Positions 37,105-48,544 of a DNA stretch of 64,000 bases are shown piece after piece (position 1 is the stretch's first letter; every line of letters begins with the position of its first letter). Made by a program: the position numbers and the translations under genes. Source of the stretch: Euglena gracilis (Eukaryota > Euglenida > Euglenophyceae > Euglenales); contig CP154954.1 of assembly GCA_039621445.1 (NCBI GenBank), forward strand, positions 18,524,642 through 18,588,641, read 5' to 3'. The notes under the pieces are model-generated. The model saw only the letters and a list, made by a program, of their open reading frames with translations. It was not told where the DNA came from and made no database searches.

Positions 37105-37465
37105 TTTTTAAGGCACCATAAAAACCTTGAAATGCCTTAAAATGGGCCTTGATAATTTTGGTCAAAATGCCTGAAAATGCCTTAAAATGCCTGAAAATGC
37201 CTTAAAATGCCTTAAAGAAAATTCAGACCAGCAGAATATTCTCCAATCGAGCAAAAACAGCCGAACTCTGGAGAAAAAAATGATTTCTGGAATCACTGGA
37301 ACTATTTAACGAAAACTCAAAAGAAAGATTTTGGTTTTGGATGAACGTGCAAAATAAAAAACGTTGGTTCGATAAGGGACAGCCCTTTGACCGCCCTGAG
37401 AAAAAAAATGTGCCTTAAAAAGACTTAAAATGCCTTAAAAAGCCTTAAAAAATAAATTGGCCTTT
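37105..37465. repeat. CCTTAAAATG array, second locus
   Basis: TGCCTTAAAATG units surround GATTTCTGGAATCACTGGAAC and GTTGGTTCGATAAGGGACAG. It has the same layout as 30715-31090, with about 70 percent identity by eye. Confidence 0.65.
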
Positions 37466-38102
37466 AAAAAAAAATAATCCTGCTAGCGCCCTTAAAAAAC
37501 CCCCTGGGACGATTTTCAGGAACCCCAACAAGGCACGGTTTCTTAAATTGTGGGGGGGGGGGTGCCCTTCGGTCCAGCATTGACCTGCATCGCCAGCGAG
37601 TCCATCCTTCGCCTCTGGGCTGAACTGGACTTACTTAACATGGCTTTCGGTGGGAGGGGCAGTCCAGACGGGAGCCGCTGGCTGGAAAAAGGGGCTGATT
37701 GGCTAGATCCTTCCTTGTCAGACGACTGCTGGACTGCGTCAATGGCATGGGGGGGGGGGGGGGTCGCAACCCCCAAACCTACGGCCGATGATGAAGGACA
37801 AATAAATCAAAAATGAGATGGTCGTACCAATTGATGTTTTGGCATTATTGCTATTTGGCCGTGACAGGTTTCAGAAATCAGCACTAACAAATTACTTTTT
37901 TGAATTTTCCAGACTGGTCTGTCCCAAGCGAGTTGATAAATTTATGGAGGAAATTGAAATGGTCTTAAAGGTTGCAAACTTCGATCACAAACCTTCGAAC
38001 TGCCTAACTGCGATCCTAATATTTCATTGTTTTATGTTTATTCACTTATGATAAAAAAATGTTTATCATCAAAATGGGAAGAAGAACTTGGCAAACAACA
38101 GA
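37466..38102. other. Non-coding stretch
   Basis: G-tracts at 37551 and 37750 flank a mixed segment. A/T-rich sequence from 37.8 to 38.1 kb leads into the minisatellite-ended element. Nothing further recognised. Confidence 0.45.
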
Positions 38103-38832
38103 GGGGATGCTTCCGCACCGCGTGCACCGCGTTTCGCACCGCGTGCACCGCGTGCAGCACCGCGTGCACCGCGTGCAGCACCGCGTGCAGCACCGCGTGC
38201 ACCGCGTGACAAAAATCATGTGCAACCCTAAATGACTGAATGAGAGAACAACACCCGCAAAAGCGCCCATCGATCACAAAACTGCAATAAAAGGGCATTT
38301 TGGGTGAATTTGATCATGTTTGGCTGTGTTTGGTCCAAATCAACTAGTTTTGCCACCAGATCTCACCAAATCTGTACCAATGGCCGTTGAATCTGTGGAA
38401 TCTGTGGAAGTGGCCACAGAATGACCAAAATTGGTCAAAAATGCGCAAAAAGCGACCAAAAGCACTGACAAATGGCCCAAAATGGTCACAAATGAGCAAA
38501 AATGGCCAGAAGTAGCCAAAAATTGATGTAAATGAGCCAAAAATGCATTCAAACAAGCAAAAGTGGTCTAAATTGCCAAATGTGGCCCAAAGTGGCTAAA
38601 AGCAGTCAAAAAATGGTCCAAAATGGCCAAAAACAGCCAAAATTTGTTAATTTGCAGAAAACCAGACAAAAAAAAGCATGGAAGGAAACTGAAGATGAGG
38701 TGCCGATGAAAGTTTGTGAAAATTGCACATTCGGAAATGATTCTTCTCACACGGTGCACGTGGTGCGCCACGCGGTGCACGTGGTGCGCCACGCGGTGCA
38801 GCATGTGGTGCACGCGGTGCGGAAGCATCCCC
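38103..38832. mobile_element. Inverted-repeat element with minisatellite ends
   Basis: The left end GGGGATGCTTCCGCACCGCG and the right end are inverted copies. Each is followed inward by an array of the same unit in opposite orientation: GCACCGCGTGC (38115-38208) and GCACGCGGTGC (38750-38825). A short AGA flanks both sides and may be a target duplication. The interior (38341-38740) is rich in GGCCAAAA-type units and resembles 60945-61175. Confidence 0.65.
38341..38740 (+). repeat. Internal module shared with 60945-61175
   Basis: Shared ordered blocks: GTTTTGCCACCAGATC, TACCAATG, GAATCTGTG, AAGTGGCCACARAATG, then GTGAAAAYTGCACATTCGG with AAAT at the end. At both loci the module is bordered by a minisatellite, but the minisatellite units differ completely. 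Confidence 0.6.
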
Positions 38833-41335
38833 AGAGAAGGGTAAACCCGATAAGGTACACATGCTGCAACAGTCCAGGCAGCCATTGCTCAAAGAGGGAA
38901 AACAAAGCAAATACAGGCGGCCTGTACAATTTGCAGCACCTGTGGTGGGGGCACAAAAACGGCTAACAGACAAACAGCTGTTACGAGCAGGGGCGTTGGT
39001 GGAATGGGGCAACGTAGTACCATGTGTCATAAAGCACGTGAGTGTGTGCCTGCATTGAGATCTGAGACTATGCCATCGGTGGGGCGCCAACCCGGAACAG
39101 AAGGCACAGTTTAGGGGACAGTTTAGGGCATTTGCAGTGTTCATCCGACCCTCAGCTTCAGTTTGCCGAGGTCGAACACGTTGGGAGACCAACTAACAAG
39201 ACAGTAACAGCAGGGGGGGGGACTCTGCTGTTCAAACACATTCAACTGAAAATGCACATTAAAAATGGTGGGAAGAGGCATAATGAAAGAGAAAATGAAA
39301 CAGAAAAAACGAAAAAAATCCACATTTCTCGGAAGGAAAAACAGGTCCACATGAGGAGGAAAATTGGTCTTAATTAATTTGGGTTAAAACGTCCCTGCCT
39401 GCCTTTTCCCAACAAATGGACCAGGATCTGAACCTTGGAACTTGGATATTCAGCCGAATGTGGTGCATCCTGATTCTGATTTACAAAGATTTCCAGGGTG
39501 TGTTCTAGTGATTCTCCTCAGTCCCCAAGGGTGTCTTATGCCTAACGAAAGCTTGTTCACATTTCGTCAAAAAGTGGACGCTGGGGTGAGCCTCGGTGCT
39601 TCTTTTTGTTTACTGCAACTCCCCTGCGCTTTGTTTGCGCTTCACCTTGGTGCACACGGGATTCAAAAGAGGGTCGGTGTAAACGGTTTTTTTCTTTCTT
39701 TCTCCGGGGTCGGCAAATGGGGGAGTCAATAGATATAAATGGATTTCTTCTCATTTTTCCGGGGAGGTCGGAATACATGGAGTCAGTGTCGGGAGTCAAT
39801 GAATACAATGGGGGGTCGGTCCAAATGGGGGGACCATGGGAATAGTAAGGGGAGGGGAGAGCTTGTCCTCCTCCTACTGTTCCCCCCCTTACTGTTCCCA
39901 TGGACCCAAAAGGGGGCCATAGGATGGGAACAGTAAGGGGGGTCATGGCATAGGTCGGGCCGACCTGGTCAGCTTGACCTGTTTGTGGGGGGGGGGGGGT
40001 TAGGGCTTCCCAGGGTCATGACACCAAAAGCCACCCGAGGAGCAGTCAAAAAAATTTTGGTGTTCGGTCGACACTGGCTGACCGAACCGTGCAAAACCAT
40101 CATTGCAAAGGTGAAGGCATGCCAATGCCACCCACAGACAGCACAGATGGCACAGGGAGGTGCTGGCTACCCGACGGAGCGAGGCACGCACCGGGGGAGG
40201 GGGAGAAGGCGCAGTGCAATGCAGTGTCAGGACCACACCAGTGCTTACCGACCCCTTGGTGGGGGGTTACTTTCCACTTTCAAAAAACAATCAGTTAGTT
40301 TTCAAAAACCAGTCATCCACTTCCTACCACCCCAGGGAGGTCGGTCCCCCTGGCCACTGAGGCCAAAAAAATGGCCAAAAATCAGCGGATTTCGGCTTAA
40401 AAAAATCCCAACATGATTTCGTCCAGTTCCTGCCAACCTCATTCTCTGGGGGGGGGGGGGTCCAGGAGCCCCCGAGCCAAAAAAAAAAGTCTTTCACTCT
40501 GGAAAAAAAACAAATCAGTCACCGAGGGGAGGGTCGAACACGTCTTCAGCAACGGTATGGTCAGGACCCTTGGCCTCGATCATGAGGTCAGCCGCACCAC
40601 ACACTGCGGGCTGTCGGAAGCGGCCCTTCGGCCCAGCAGGGCACTCGGGGGTGGGGGGCCAGCAGGACCTCTCAAGCGGGTGCCACTACAGGGTTGGTTT
40701 CCTCCAGGCCTGTTCTTTTTTTTTAAAAAAAATGTAATTATTCGCCTTAAAAAAATGATCCTGCCCCAGGGGTGGCGCCGGCCTCCCCTTAAAATCAGCC
40801 CAGTGCCCCCCCCCCACCGATTGGATTTGGGTTTCTCAAAGCGCCTACCCGGGGAGGCACCCCATGAGTGGGGTCGGCAACGCCTTAACATTCAGTGGTG
40901 GGGATGCAGTCAATGAATTGGAGATCACTACGCTGTACCTCGTGTCTCATGCCCTGAGACAGTCAGTAGGCATGTGGACATGGGCGAAGCAATAATAACC
41001 TCAAAACGTGAGACATTTGTTGACATGATTTTACCAACGACTGTGGTATAATAATTTGGCACCCCTTGGGGTTCAAAACTACGTCTGTAAAACAGTTTAA
41101 GAGTTTTAAAAATGGGTAAAAGCAAACAAAGGCACACCAAAAGCGATCAAAGAAGACCAAAAGTGACCAAGAAAGCGGCCGAAAGTGGCCAAAAAGCAAA
41201 CAAAATAACCCAAAACAGGCCAAAAGCAGCCAAAATGGCCAAAAACGGCCCAAAGTTGTCAAAAGCCGCAAAAAATTGCTGAAATTATCTGTTTTTGGAC
41301 ACTTTGGCCGCTACTTTTGACCACAGTTCTATCCT
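38833..41335. other. Non-coding stretch
   Basis: Mixed sequence with G-tracts near 39210, 39985 and 40450. GACCAAAAGTGACC-type short units at 41100-41290 resemble the 38.4-38.65 kb interior. No exon recognised. Confidence 0.45.
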
Positions 41336-41905
41336 CCGGTACTTTGTCCACTCCAGTACTGCGTCCACTCCCATACCGCGTCCACTTCAGTACCGCGTCC
41401 ACTCCATTACTGCATCCACTCCAGTACTGCGTCCACTCTGGTACTACGTCCACTCAGTACTATATCCACTCCAGTAATGTGTCCACTCCAGTACTGCGTC
41501 CACTCCAGTACCGCGTCCACTCCAGTATTGCGTCCACTCCAATACTGCATCCACTCCAGTACCAGTACCGCATCCACTCCAATACTGCATCCACTCCAGT
41601 ACTACGTCCACTCCAGTACTGCGTCCACTCCAGTGCCGCGTCCACTCCAGTACTGCGTCCACTCCAGTACAGCGTCCACTCCAGTACCAGTACTGCATCC
41701 ACTCCAATACTGCGTCCACTCCAGTACTACATCCACTCCAGTACTGTGTCCACTCCAGTACCGCGTCCACTCCAGTACAGCGTCCACTCCAGTACAGTGT
41801 CCACTCCAGTACTGCGTCCACTCCAGTACTGCGTCCACTCCAGTACTGTGTCCACCCCAGTACAGTGTCCACTCCAGTACTGTGTCCACTCTAGTACTGC
41901 ATCCA
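41336..41905. repeat. 17-bp minisatellite GTCCACTCCAGTACTGC, left part
   Basis: About 33 units of GTCCACTCCAGTACTGC with substitutions and a few inserted CAGTAC. The same unit in the same orientation continues at 44870-45030 on the other side of the 2.96 kb element, so one array was split by insertion. Confidence 0.95.
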
Positions 41906-42295
41906 CTTAGGCGGCCGGATTCGCACTTAAGCTTTTTTCCTTTGGATGCGCGCAATTGCGCAAATGCACCATTTTTTTGTAACCCCTGGGACCCTGTACC
42001 CTGACACCCAGAACACGATTTAAGAACCGTTACACCCATCTATTGGAGGGGATTAACTCCCAGTGGTCTGGTGTGCATGCTGCTTACCGGGTGACGTTAA
42101 TAGGGCTGGGGGTGAGACTGGTGCTGTTGTACATCAAACGGGAGAGAGGCACACACCCCTTGTAACGACACTTGGAAACGGTGCTGACGTGCTGGCTGAA
42201 CTGGCTTGGACACTGCCGCCACCGGTGAGAACACACGGGGCCTCATGACATCACACCACCACAGACACACAGACTACGTGAGGCAGCCGTCACGC

Positions 42296-42715
42296 AATTG
42301 ATGTGTGTTTATGGGCGCAATTGCGCAAATAAAAACAATTGTGTTTATGGGCGCATTTGCGCAAATAAAACGTACACCGATGATGATAAAATGACGTGTT
42401 GGTGGGCGCAAATGCGCCTACAAACAAATTTGTTGGTGCGCACATTTGCGCAAATGTGCACACCAACATGTACTTTTACTTTCTATGTTAAAAGACACCA
42501 AAGAGGACCATGACCCTACGAGGTTTTAAAACGTGATAGGGGTGTTGGTGCGCGCAATTGCGCAAATAAACACAATTACGTTTGTGCGCGCATTTGCGCA
42601 AATGCGCGCACAAACATTTTATACACCGCTTCAAAATGATGTGTTTCAGAGAGCCTTGACGCACACAAACAAAGTTGTGTTTATTTGCGCAAATGCGCGC
42701 ACCAACACACATCAG
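42296..42715. repeat. Palindrome cluster inside the 41.9 kb element
   Basis: Seven palindromic sites near 42312, 42351, 42405, 42438, 42549, 42580-42615 and 42683. The 42580-42615 site is a perfect 36-bp palindrome. Sites have the form GGGCGCAATTGCGCAAATAA or GTGCGCGCATTTGCGCAAAT. Confidence 0.88.
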
Positions 42716-43671
42716 TTGTGCGATACCATCTCCTCCTCCGTGACAGCTGGCGAACGCAATTCCTCACGTCAACCATTGATTTGTACCACGATTACATGCT
42801 GATGAAATTTGTGGTGAGAGGTGGTGTGGAGTGTTCACTGGAACACGGCATTTGACTGGCCAAAATTTGCCTGTCTCACGTGTGTACATTTGTACTGCTG
42901 TTACCAGGCCCACACGACCTGTTGTTTTGGCGTCATCCGTTTGGCAGTTAAACGTAATGAATTGATGACATGCAAACGACCTGTGACTGTTGGACACCTT
43001 TTCTGCAACAGGACTGCGTTACAAGAAGACAAAATTTGGCACCTGAAATACCCGGGACGTGTTGGGCCGGAGTCCGTTTTTTTTCTTTGCCATTTTTCCC
43101 TCGAAAAACGTAAAAAATACCGGTTTTTGTGCATATTTTGGGGGGAGTGGGTCCCACAGCTTTGATGCACCCAATCCAGGGGTAAAGGTTCAACACTTCC
43201 TTGCATCCAAAGGAACGGGTGCTTGAGGGCTACCTCTCTTCGGCTGCTGGTTGCCATGCACTGGCACCACGTCATACCCCCAGTCTTACACCCCGGTTGC
43301 GGGGTATAACGTGGCCGCTGTGGTGGGTGTCGTTGCACCGGGGAAGTGGATGCTGACCTGTTGGGTGCTGAAGCATCAGCAGCTGATGGGGCTTTAACAG
43401 CGGAGCCCAGGCCGCAGGTCAGCGGCAGGGCCCTTGGGACCCAAAAATTGGTGCCGGTGGAGGTGTACCGTTACTGGGTGGCTATGCAACCACCTTCAAG
43501 AGATCCTATGTCTCCATCTTTTGTGGGACCTGTCAATGGTCAAAAAACGGCACAATAACTCCATATGCCGGAGGAGACGGTGTGGCCATTTGCTTTCAAC
43601 CCATTCAGAAGCCACTAAGGGTAGTTGCAGGAGAGGCAAATGCAATCGTTTTCTTCTCCTCCATTAGTTGT

Positions 43672-43815
43672 TTATTTGCGCATTTGCGCGCATCACGTTG
43701 TTTGTGGGCGCAAATGCGCAAATAAACATAGTAAATTGTGCAGTTTCTTCATACAGTTTATTTGCGCATTTGAGCCCACAAAAAACGTGATGCACGCAAA
43801 TGCGCAAATGAACCA
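43672..43815. repeat. Palindrome cluster, second group
   Basis: Sites near 43674, 43707, 43758 and 43793 of the form TTTGCGCATTTGCGCGCATC and GGGCGCAAATGCGCAAATAA, in both polarities relative to the flanking A/T tail. Confidence 0.85.
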
Positions 43816-43870
43816 CATCTGCTGTCAGTGTTTGACGGTTGTGTTTCCGTCACACCGTTCTTATTTGTGT

Positions 43871-43978
43871 TTATGGGCGCAAATACGCGCACCAACAAAA
43901 ATTATGTTTTATGCGCGCATTTGCGCAAATGCGCGCATAAAACATAATTTTTGTTGGTGCGCGCATTTGCGCCCATAA
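43871..43978. repeat. 108-bp near-perfect palindrome
   Basis: Centred at 43924/43925 on GCGC. The two 54-nt arms pair with a single mismatched position (near 43885/43964). The inner 68 bp (about 43891-43958) is perfect. It lies in the palindrome-rich part of the 41906-44864 element. Confidence 0.95.
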
Positions 43979-44107
43979 GCTTGCGCCGTTGACAAACAAT
44001 GTGGCAAACTCACCAACTGGATGGCCCGTCAGTCCGTACTGTCAGGGCCTCTACGTCACGCAGTTTTTCAACGGCGTCAGTTCATGGGTGCCAAAGCCCA
44101 ATCCCAG

Positions 44108-44199
44108 AAGGACAAAATTGTGTTGATGCGCGCAATTGCGCGCATCAACATAAACATGTTGGTGCGCGCAATTGCGCGCATAAACACAATTTTGTCCTT
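44108..44199. repeat. Nested palindromes in a larger hairpin
   Basis: The outer arms 44108-44124 and 44183-44199 are perfect 17-bp complements. Between them are a perfect 30-bp palindrome (44121-44150) and an 18-bp palindrome (44163-44180). The single strand could fold as a stem with two hairpin branches. Confidence 0.93.
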
Positions 44200-44869
44200 C
44201 CAGTGTTTGGCTTCTCCTGCAGGGTTCTTTGCCACACAACTGGTTCTGCGCATCCCGGGTACAAGCCGGGTGGGAGACACCCGTTCCCCTTTATTCCCTT
44301 CATTCCCTGCGGACCCCATTTCATCCCCTCTGCGCATCCCTTGCCCAACACCCGTACCTACCTTCCCTCCCCTGCGTCCTTGTCGCCGGCTCGGTCACAC
44401 CACAGCCACACCCCCCGGCACCTTCCTCCCCGTGCCTTACAAACGGCCCCAAAACACCACACCAAGGCGCCGCAAGCAACGCAGTCCGGCAAACACCCAG
44501 GACGCACACCGCCGGCAGTTCGGGCACACCCGGGGACACAGCCGAAAGGAGCAACAGGGGCAGTAAAGGTCCCGTTCCTATGGTGCTTTTTTGCGTTTTT
44601 TTCCCTTTGGGCCGGCAAGGTCCCGGGGGTTTCAACGTACAAAGTCCATTTTCGGACACCCCAAAAACACCATTTTTCGCCAAAGTCCTGGGGGTCTCCC
44701 AGCCAAAATCAGAATTTTGCTCATTTTTTGCACTCTCTTGTTCACGTGTTTTCAAACCCCCCTGACCTTCACAGCCGAATCAAAGCAGAATCAAAAAAAT
44801 CGTAAATGCGCGCAAGTGCGCAAATAAAACGAAAAAAGCTTAAGTGCGAATCCGGCCGCCTAAGATCCA

Positions 44870-45030
44870 TTCCGGTTCAGCGTCCACTCCAATATCGTGT
44901 CCACTCCAGTATTGTGTCCACTTCAATACTGTGTCCACACCAATACAATGTCCACTCCAGTATAGTGTCCACTCCATTACTGTGTCCACTCCAATACTGC
45001 ATACATTCCAGTTCAGTGTCCACTCCAGTC
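44870..45030. repeat. 17-bp minisatellite, right part
   Basis: About nine more diverged units (GTCCACTCCAATACTGT type) directly after the right end of the 41906-44864 element. Orientation matches the left part. Confidence 0.92.
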
Positions 45031-45950
45031 GGCATCCAACGCAACTCAAAATTGATAAAAAGTGCTATTTTCAACGAAATGGGATACAGGAAGCTAAAAT
45101 GATGTAAACAAGGCCTATACTTGAGAAACAACAGAGGGGAAAATTGCAAGGGTTCCCCAAAAAAAGCAAGTGCCAGCAGTGTCAAGTGGTGCCAATGGTG
45201 CCGGCACAGTTTTTCAGGCATTCCCTGTGGTATGCTCTGAAATCCTGAAAAATGATGCAAGCATGCTTTTGCAAAGCCCAGAGGAGGGATCGGATGCCCT
45301 CCAGTGTAGGGGAGGCCACCCACCAAAACAGCGTGTTCAATGAACAACAAAACATGGGCCAAAGGACCTTTAAATGAATACGGGTTGTGCACTGTGTGGT
45401 AAGTCATTGTGTCTGTGGGCATGGGGGAGGGGGTAGGCACTGTGGGACCCCAGCAAAGGGGTACGCCGGCAGGCAGAATCTCACTGGGCAAACGAAGAAT
45501 AAAACCAGTTTTGTGACAGGCTCTTCCCCTCTGTGTGGCAACTTCCCTCTGATCGGGGACACTCAGCAAACAAAAAAAGGATTTGACTTCTCAAAGGTGG
45601 CATGAAACATGCAGGGGGGGACAGGTACCCGGTGAATTTTCCTGATGGGCAGACTAGAAGCGGGGGGATGATTGCCCTACCCCGGACAAAAAACCAATGG
45701 CGACGCTTTGGGTGGGCGTACCCCACACCTTGAGGCATCTGCCTGGGAGCCGGGTGCCCAGCATGGGGGATTATTGGTGGCCATGGCGGCCCCGTCGTTC
45801 ATGGAGCCGGTCCCGTCCGCTGACGGTGGGCCGTGAGGTCGAGGCAGTAGGCCAGCTGTCCCGGAACGCGGTGGCGGGTTGCTGTCGGCCTGCTGTGGGG
45901 CGGCGAGCTGAGAGGCTGGCGGGGAGCCGCCTGCCCATTCCTCTGGAGCA
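45031..45950. other. Non-coding stretch
   Basis: AACAACAGAGGGGAAAATTGC near 45127 echoes the left flank of the 38.1 kb element (AACAACAGAGGGGATGC). The 230-residue minus-strand frame (44.88-45.57 kb) is mainly minisatellite and unrecognised sequence. No gene called. Confidence 0.4.
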
Positions 45951-45952
45951 AT

Positions 45953-46055
45953 GTAGGTGTGGGTGCAGGTGTAGGTGTAGGTGTAGGTGTGGGTGTAGGT
46001 GTAGGTGTCGGTGCAGGTGCAGGTGTAGGTGTAGGTGTAGGTGTGGGCGTAGGTG
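45953..46055. repeat. GTAGGT hexamer array
   Basis: About 16 units of GTAGGT with GTGGGT and GCAGGT variants, followed by a 12-G tract at 46062. It is the only array of this unit in the window. Confidence 0.92.
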
Positions 46056-47112
46056 ACCCGGGGGGGGGGGGGGCGTGTGCAGTCGTTTTGCGAATGGGAA
46101 TCCCCGATACCCTATGGATGGTGGTCTATGGTCCAACTCCCCACCTCCTGGTTGGGAGCTGCCCCCCCCCACCAGGCCTTCCTGCAATACTCTCTGGTCC
46201 TGGGGAAACAAGTCGGGGGGAGATTGCAAAGTGCCAGTGGAGAAAGGAGCAAGAGCTTGCCAATTGTCCCCAAATGCAACAGATAAGGAAGGGGCGGGAT
46301 GGCAGTTGGGAGGCATGGCGAGGGGAGGACGGAGGCGCCACATTTGGGCGGGTTGGGTGTGGGACAGTGCTGCCTGGGAGGCAGAGCTGACTGCATCAGC
46401 GTGGTGAATCAAAAATGATTGAGTTTCAATGTCTAAAGTATGAATCCCCTGAACTTGATATAAGACCATCCCTGGGGAAGGTCTTATATTCGGTCAAAGA
46501 AGCATTGCAGCCTCTTTGTTCCTGAGGGGGAGTGTTCAGATGAATTGACCTTTTTTGTTTCTTTTTCAGCTCATTCACAACCCCTCCATCAGAGCTTAAC
46601 CACACACCCTCTGCCGCCCAAAAGCTCACCCCCCCCAGGTTTGCAAGAAATCCTCCAAATACAAGCAACCCCTGACTGGATTTTCATTCAAATGGCAGAA
46701 AAAAGCTATGTTTCAAAATATAAGCAACCCCTTACAAGGATAGATATTGGTATTGGGTTTAGGAGGGGTCCCAATAAATTGGATAGACTGACCCCCGACA
46801 TCCTCGATGAAAATCGATAAAACAGATATGATCACTTTGTACCCCGATACGATACGATACCCTCATTTTTGTGATTTCGAGAATCCCAAAATCGCCCAAA
46901 AAAAGTGCATCACCCCCCCCCAAATAAAGCCGATATTCCACGATTATTTCATTTTTTTTTATTTTTTCGGGACCCGATAAATTCCAGATCGTCAATAAGG
47001 CCGATATGAACTGATATCCAATGTCCATCCTTGCCCCTTGAGCCCACTTTGGAAACCCAATGAAAAAGCAACTGATTGCTCCCATTCGGGGGGTCACCTT
47101 TTGATGGCAGCA

Positions 47113-47172
47113 GTGTCCCCGACCACTGCTTGAATGTGGTGAGCCCGCAAGACCGAGAGCGGGAGCAGGCCT
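47113..47172 (+). other. Possible short exon, partner of 9433-9492
   Basis: About 80 percent identical to 9433-9492 over some 58 bp and unrelated outside. It lies 1.4 kb before a second shared block (48545-48690), in the same order as the 9.4/9.96 kb pair. Confidence 0.3.
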
Positions 47173-47447
47173 CAAGGTTCTACCATCGAGGTCCTTCAGA
47201 ACTGCAATTTTATTTATTTATTTTAAATTGTGCGTTAAACTCTGATAACCTTATTTGATTGCTGGATTTCTGTGGTTCGACTTTCAAATTCGAAATTTTT
47301 CCAGCTTTCCTCCAATTTTATTATTCCATTTTCGCGTCTGGTATCTTGCCTTCATCGAATTCCCCAGCACAGTGTGCCAAAAGATCTTTTAAATCTTTCC
47401 CAACGAAAGGGTGCACATTGCAAATGAGCGATGGGTGCAGAGGTTTT

Positions 47448-47640
47448 TTAGGACCGTGGAGTCCAGACCGACCCACCCACCCACTCTCTGCAGGCCCCCC
47501 CTGGGGGGCCAGGAGACCCACTTTTGGGGGGTCAATTCTGCAGTCCAAAAAATTTTCCAGTGTTTCGCACTGAAAATAGAGGAAAACCCTGCCTCCGGCG
47601 GGGTTCCCACTCAGCCTGACCCCGGGGGGGGGGAGGGGGG
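47448..47640 (+). repeat. Dispersed repeat shared with 57328-57515
   Basis: Same block order as the CLPTM1-intron copy: TTTTTTAGGACC, GTCCAAAAAATTTTCC, TTCGCACTGAAAATAGAGG, CTGCCTCCGGCGGGG, ending in a G tract. Confidence 0.6.
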
Positions 47641-47824
47641 GGGGGGGCTCGGTACACTCACCCAACCCCCCCACTGGGTCATGAAACTTTTAAAAAAAAT
47701 CTCTGGATAGGTGGCTTGTCCACACCGCTGCCCCTGGCACAACCCCCCCCCCAAAGTTTATGAAGATGATCCTATCTCATGGAGGAGGGCTCGAATTTGA
47801 GGAACTCCAAGCAGGCATTATTTG

Positions 47825-48350
47825 AGAGGTGCCACAAGAACCTCTAAACAAAACCTTTAAAACCACAAAAAAATGGCTCAAATTGCCTTAAAAAACCTTT
47901 AGAAAAAAAAAGTTAAGAAAACTTAAATTTTTCGTATTTTTCGAATTTTGAGCAAAAAAGAAGTCGCAAAACCTCGAAAAAAAAAACATTTCCAGCATCG
48001 CTGAAACATAGTCTATCCACCCAAAACTCAAAAAATGGGTTTTTGGACTTTTTGATTTTCAACTTGGACCGACGCTGGTTCGATGCCAGCCCCTTCCGAA
48101 ATCAATGAAATATTTGCTGAGGTTGAAGCTGATACATCCCACAAGGGATTTCTTGGGCAGGAGAGAAACCAACCTCCAGGGGGGGATCCAGCCAGCCAGC
48201 ATCATTTCTTCTGGTCAGCTCCTGCTAGCTGCGCTGGACCTTGACAAAAAATTGGCGCCTTGAAAATTTATAAAATGCCTTTAAAAAAATTTAAAAAATC
48301 TTTCAAAAACACATTAAAAAAGCTTTGAAAAAAATGATCTTTTTTAAGCG
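47825..48350. repeat. CCTTAAAA-rich repeat, third locus
   Basis: ACCTTTAAAACC and GCCTTAAAAAAC units, then CAGCATCGCTGAAACATAGT, CTATCCACCCAAAACTC, and CTGGTTCGATGCCAGC (a tRNA B-box-like stretch), followed by further CCTTTAAAAAAATT units. Confidence 0.55.
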
Positions 48351-48544
48351 CTTTTTTTGCCTGAAACAATTTACCTGATCCCCACCCTTTTCAACTTTGC
48401 CTTAAGCTGGGCGAGGTTGGTATTGGTTCTGAGGTCAGCAGTATGGTGCGTAGGGGAGCAAAAAAAAAGTCGGGGTTGGGGGTGTGCTTGGGTATCCCGT
48501 GTTTTCGGGTCCCACGTCCCTGGTCGTAGGAGCCTGCCCTGTGG

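Larger units (their letters stand above)
41906..44864. mobile_element. 2.96 kb TIR element carrying a TGCGCA palindrome array
   Basis: The ends are perfect 34-bp inverted repeats beginning CTTAGGCGGCCGGATTCGCA (41906-41939 and 44831-44864). ATCCA flanks both sides (41901-41905 and 44865-44869), a likely 5-bp target duplication within the minisatellite. The interior holds about 18 palindromes with cores such as TGCGCGCAATTGCGCGCA and GCGCATTTGCGCAAATGCGC, often with AATAAACACAATT beside them. No frame resembles a transposase or recombinase. It is probably non-autonomous. Confidence 0.82.

Noticed and set aside
41317-42039. Repeat proteins of 142-197 residues (SGRSTGVDAVLEWTQYW-type units)
   Set aside because: A 17-bp unit shifts frame each copy, so the repeating peptides on both strands are products of the minisatellite.
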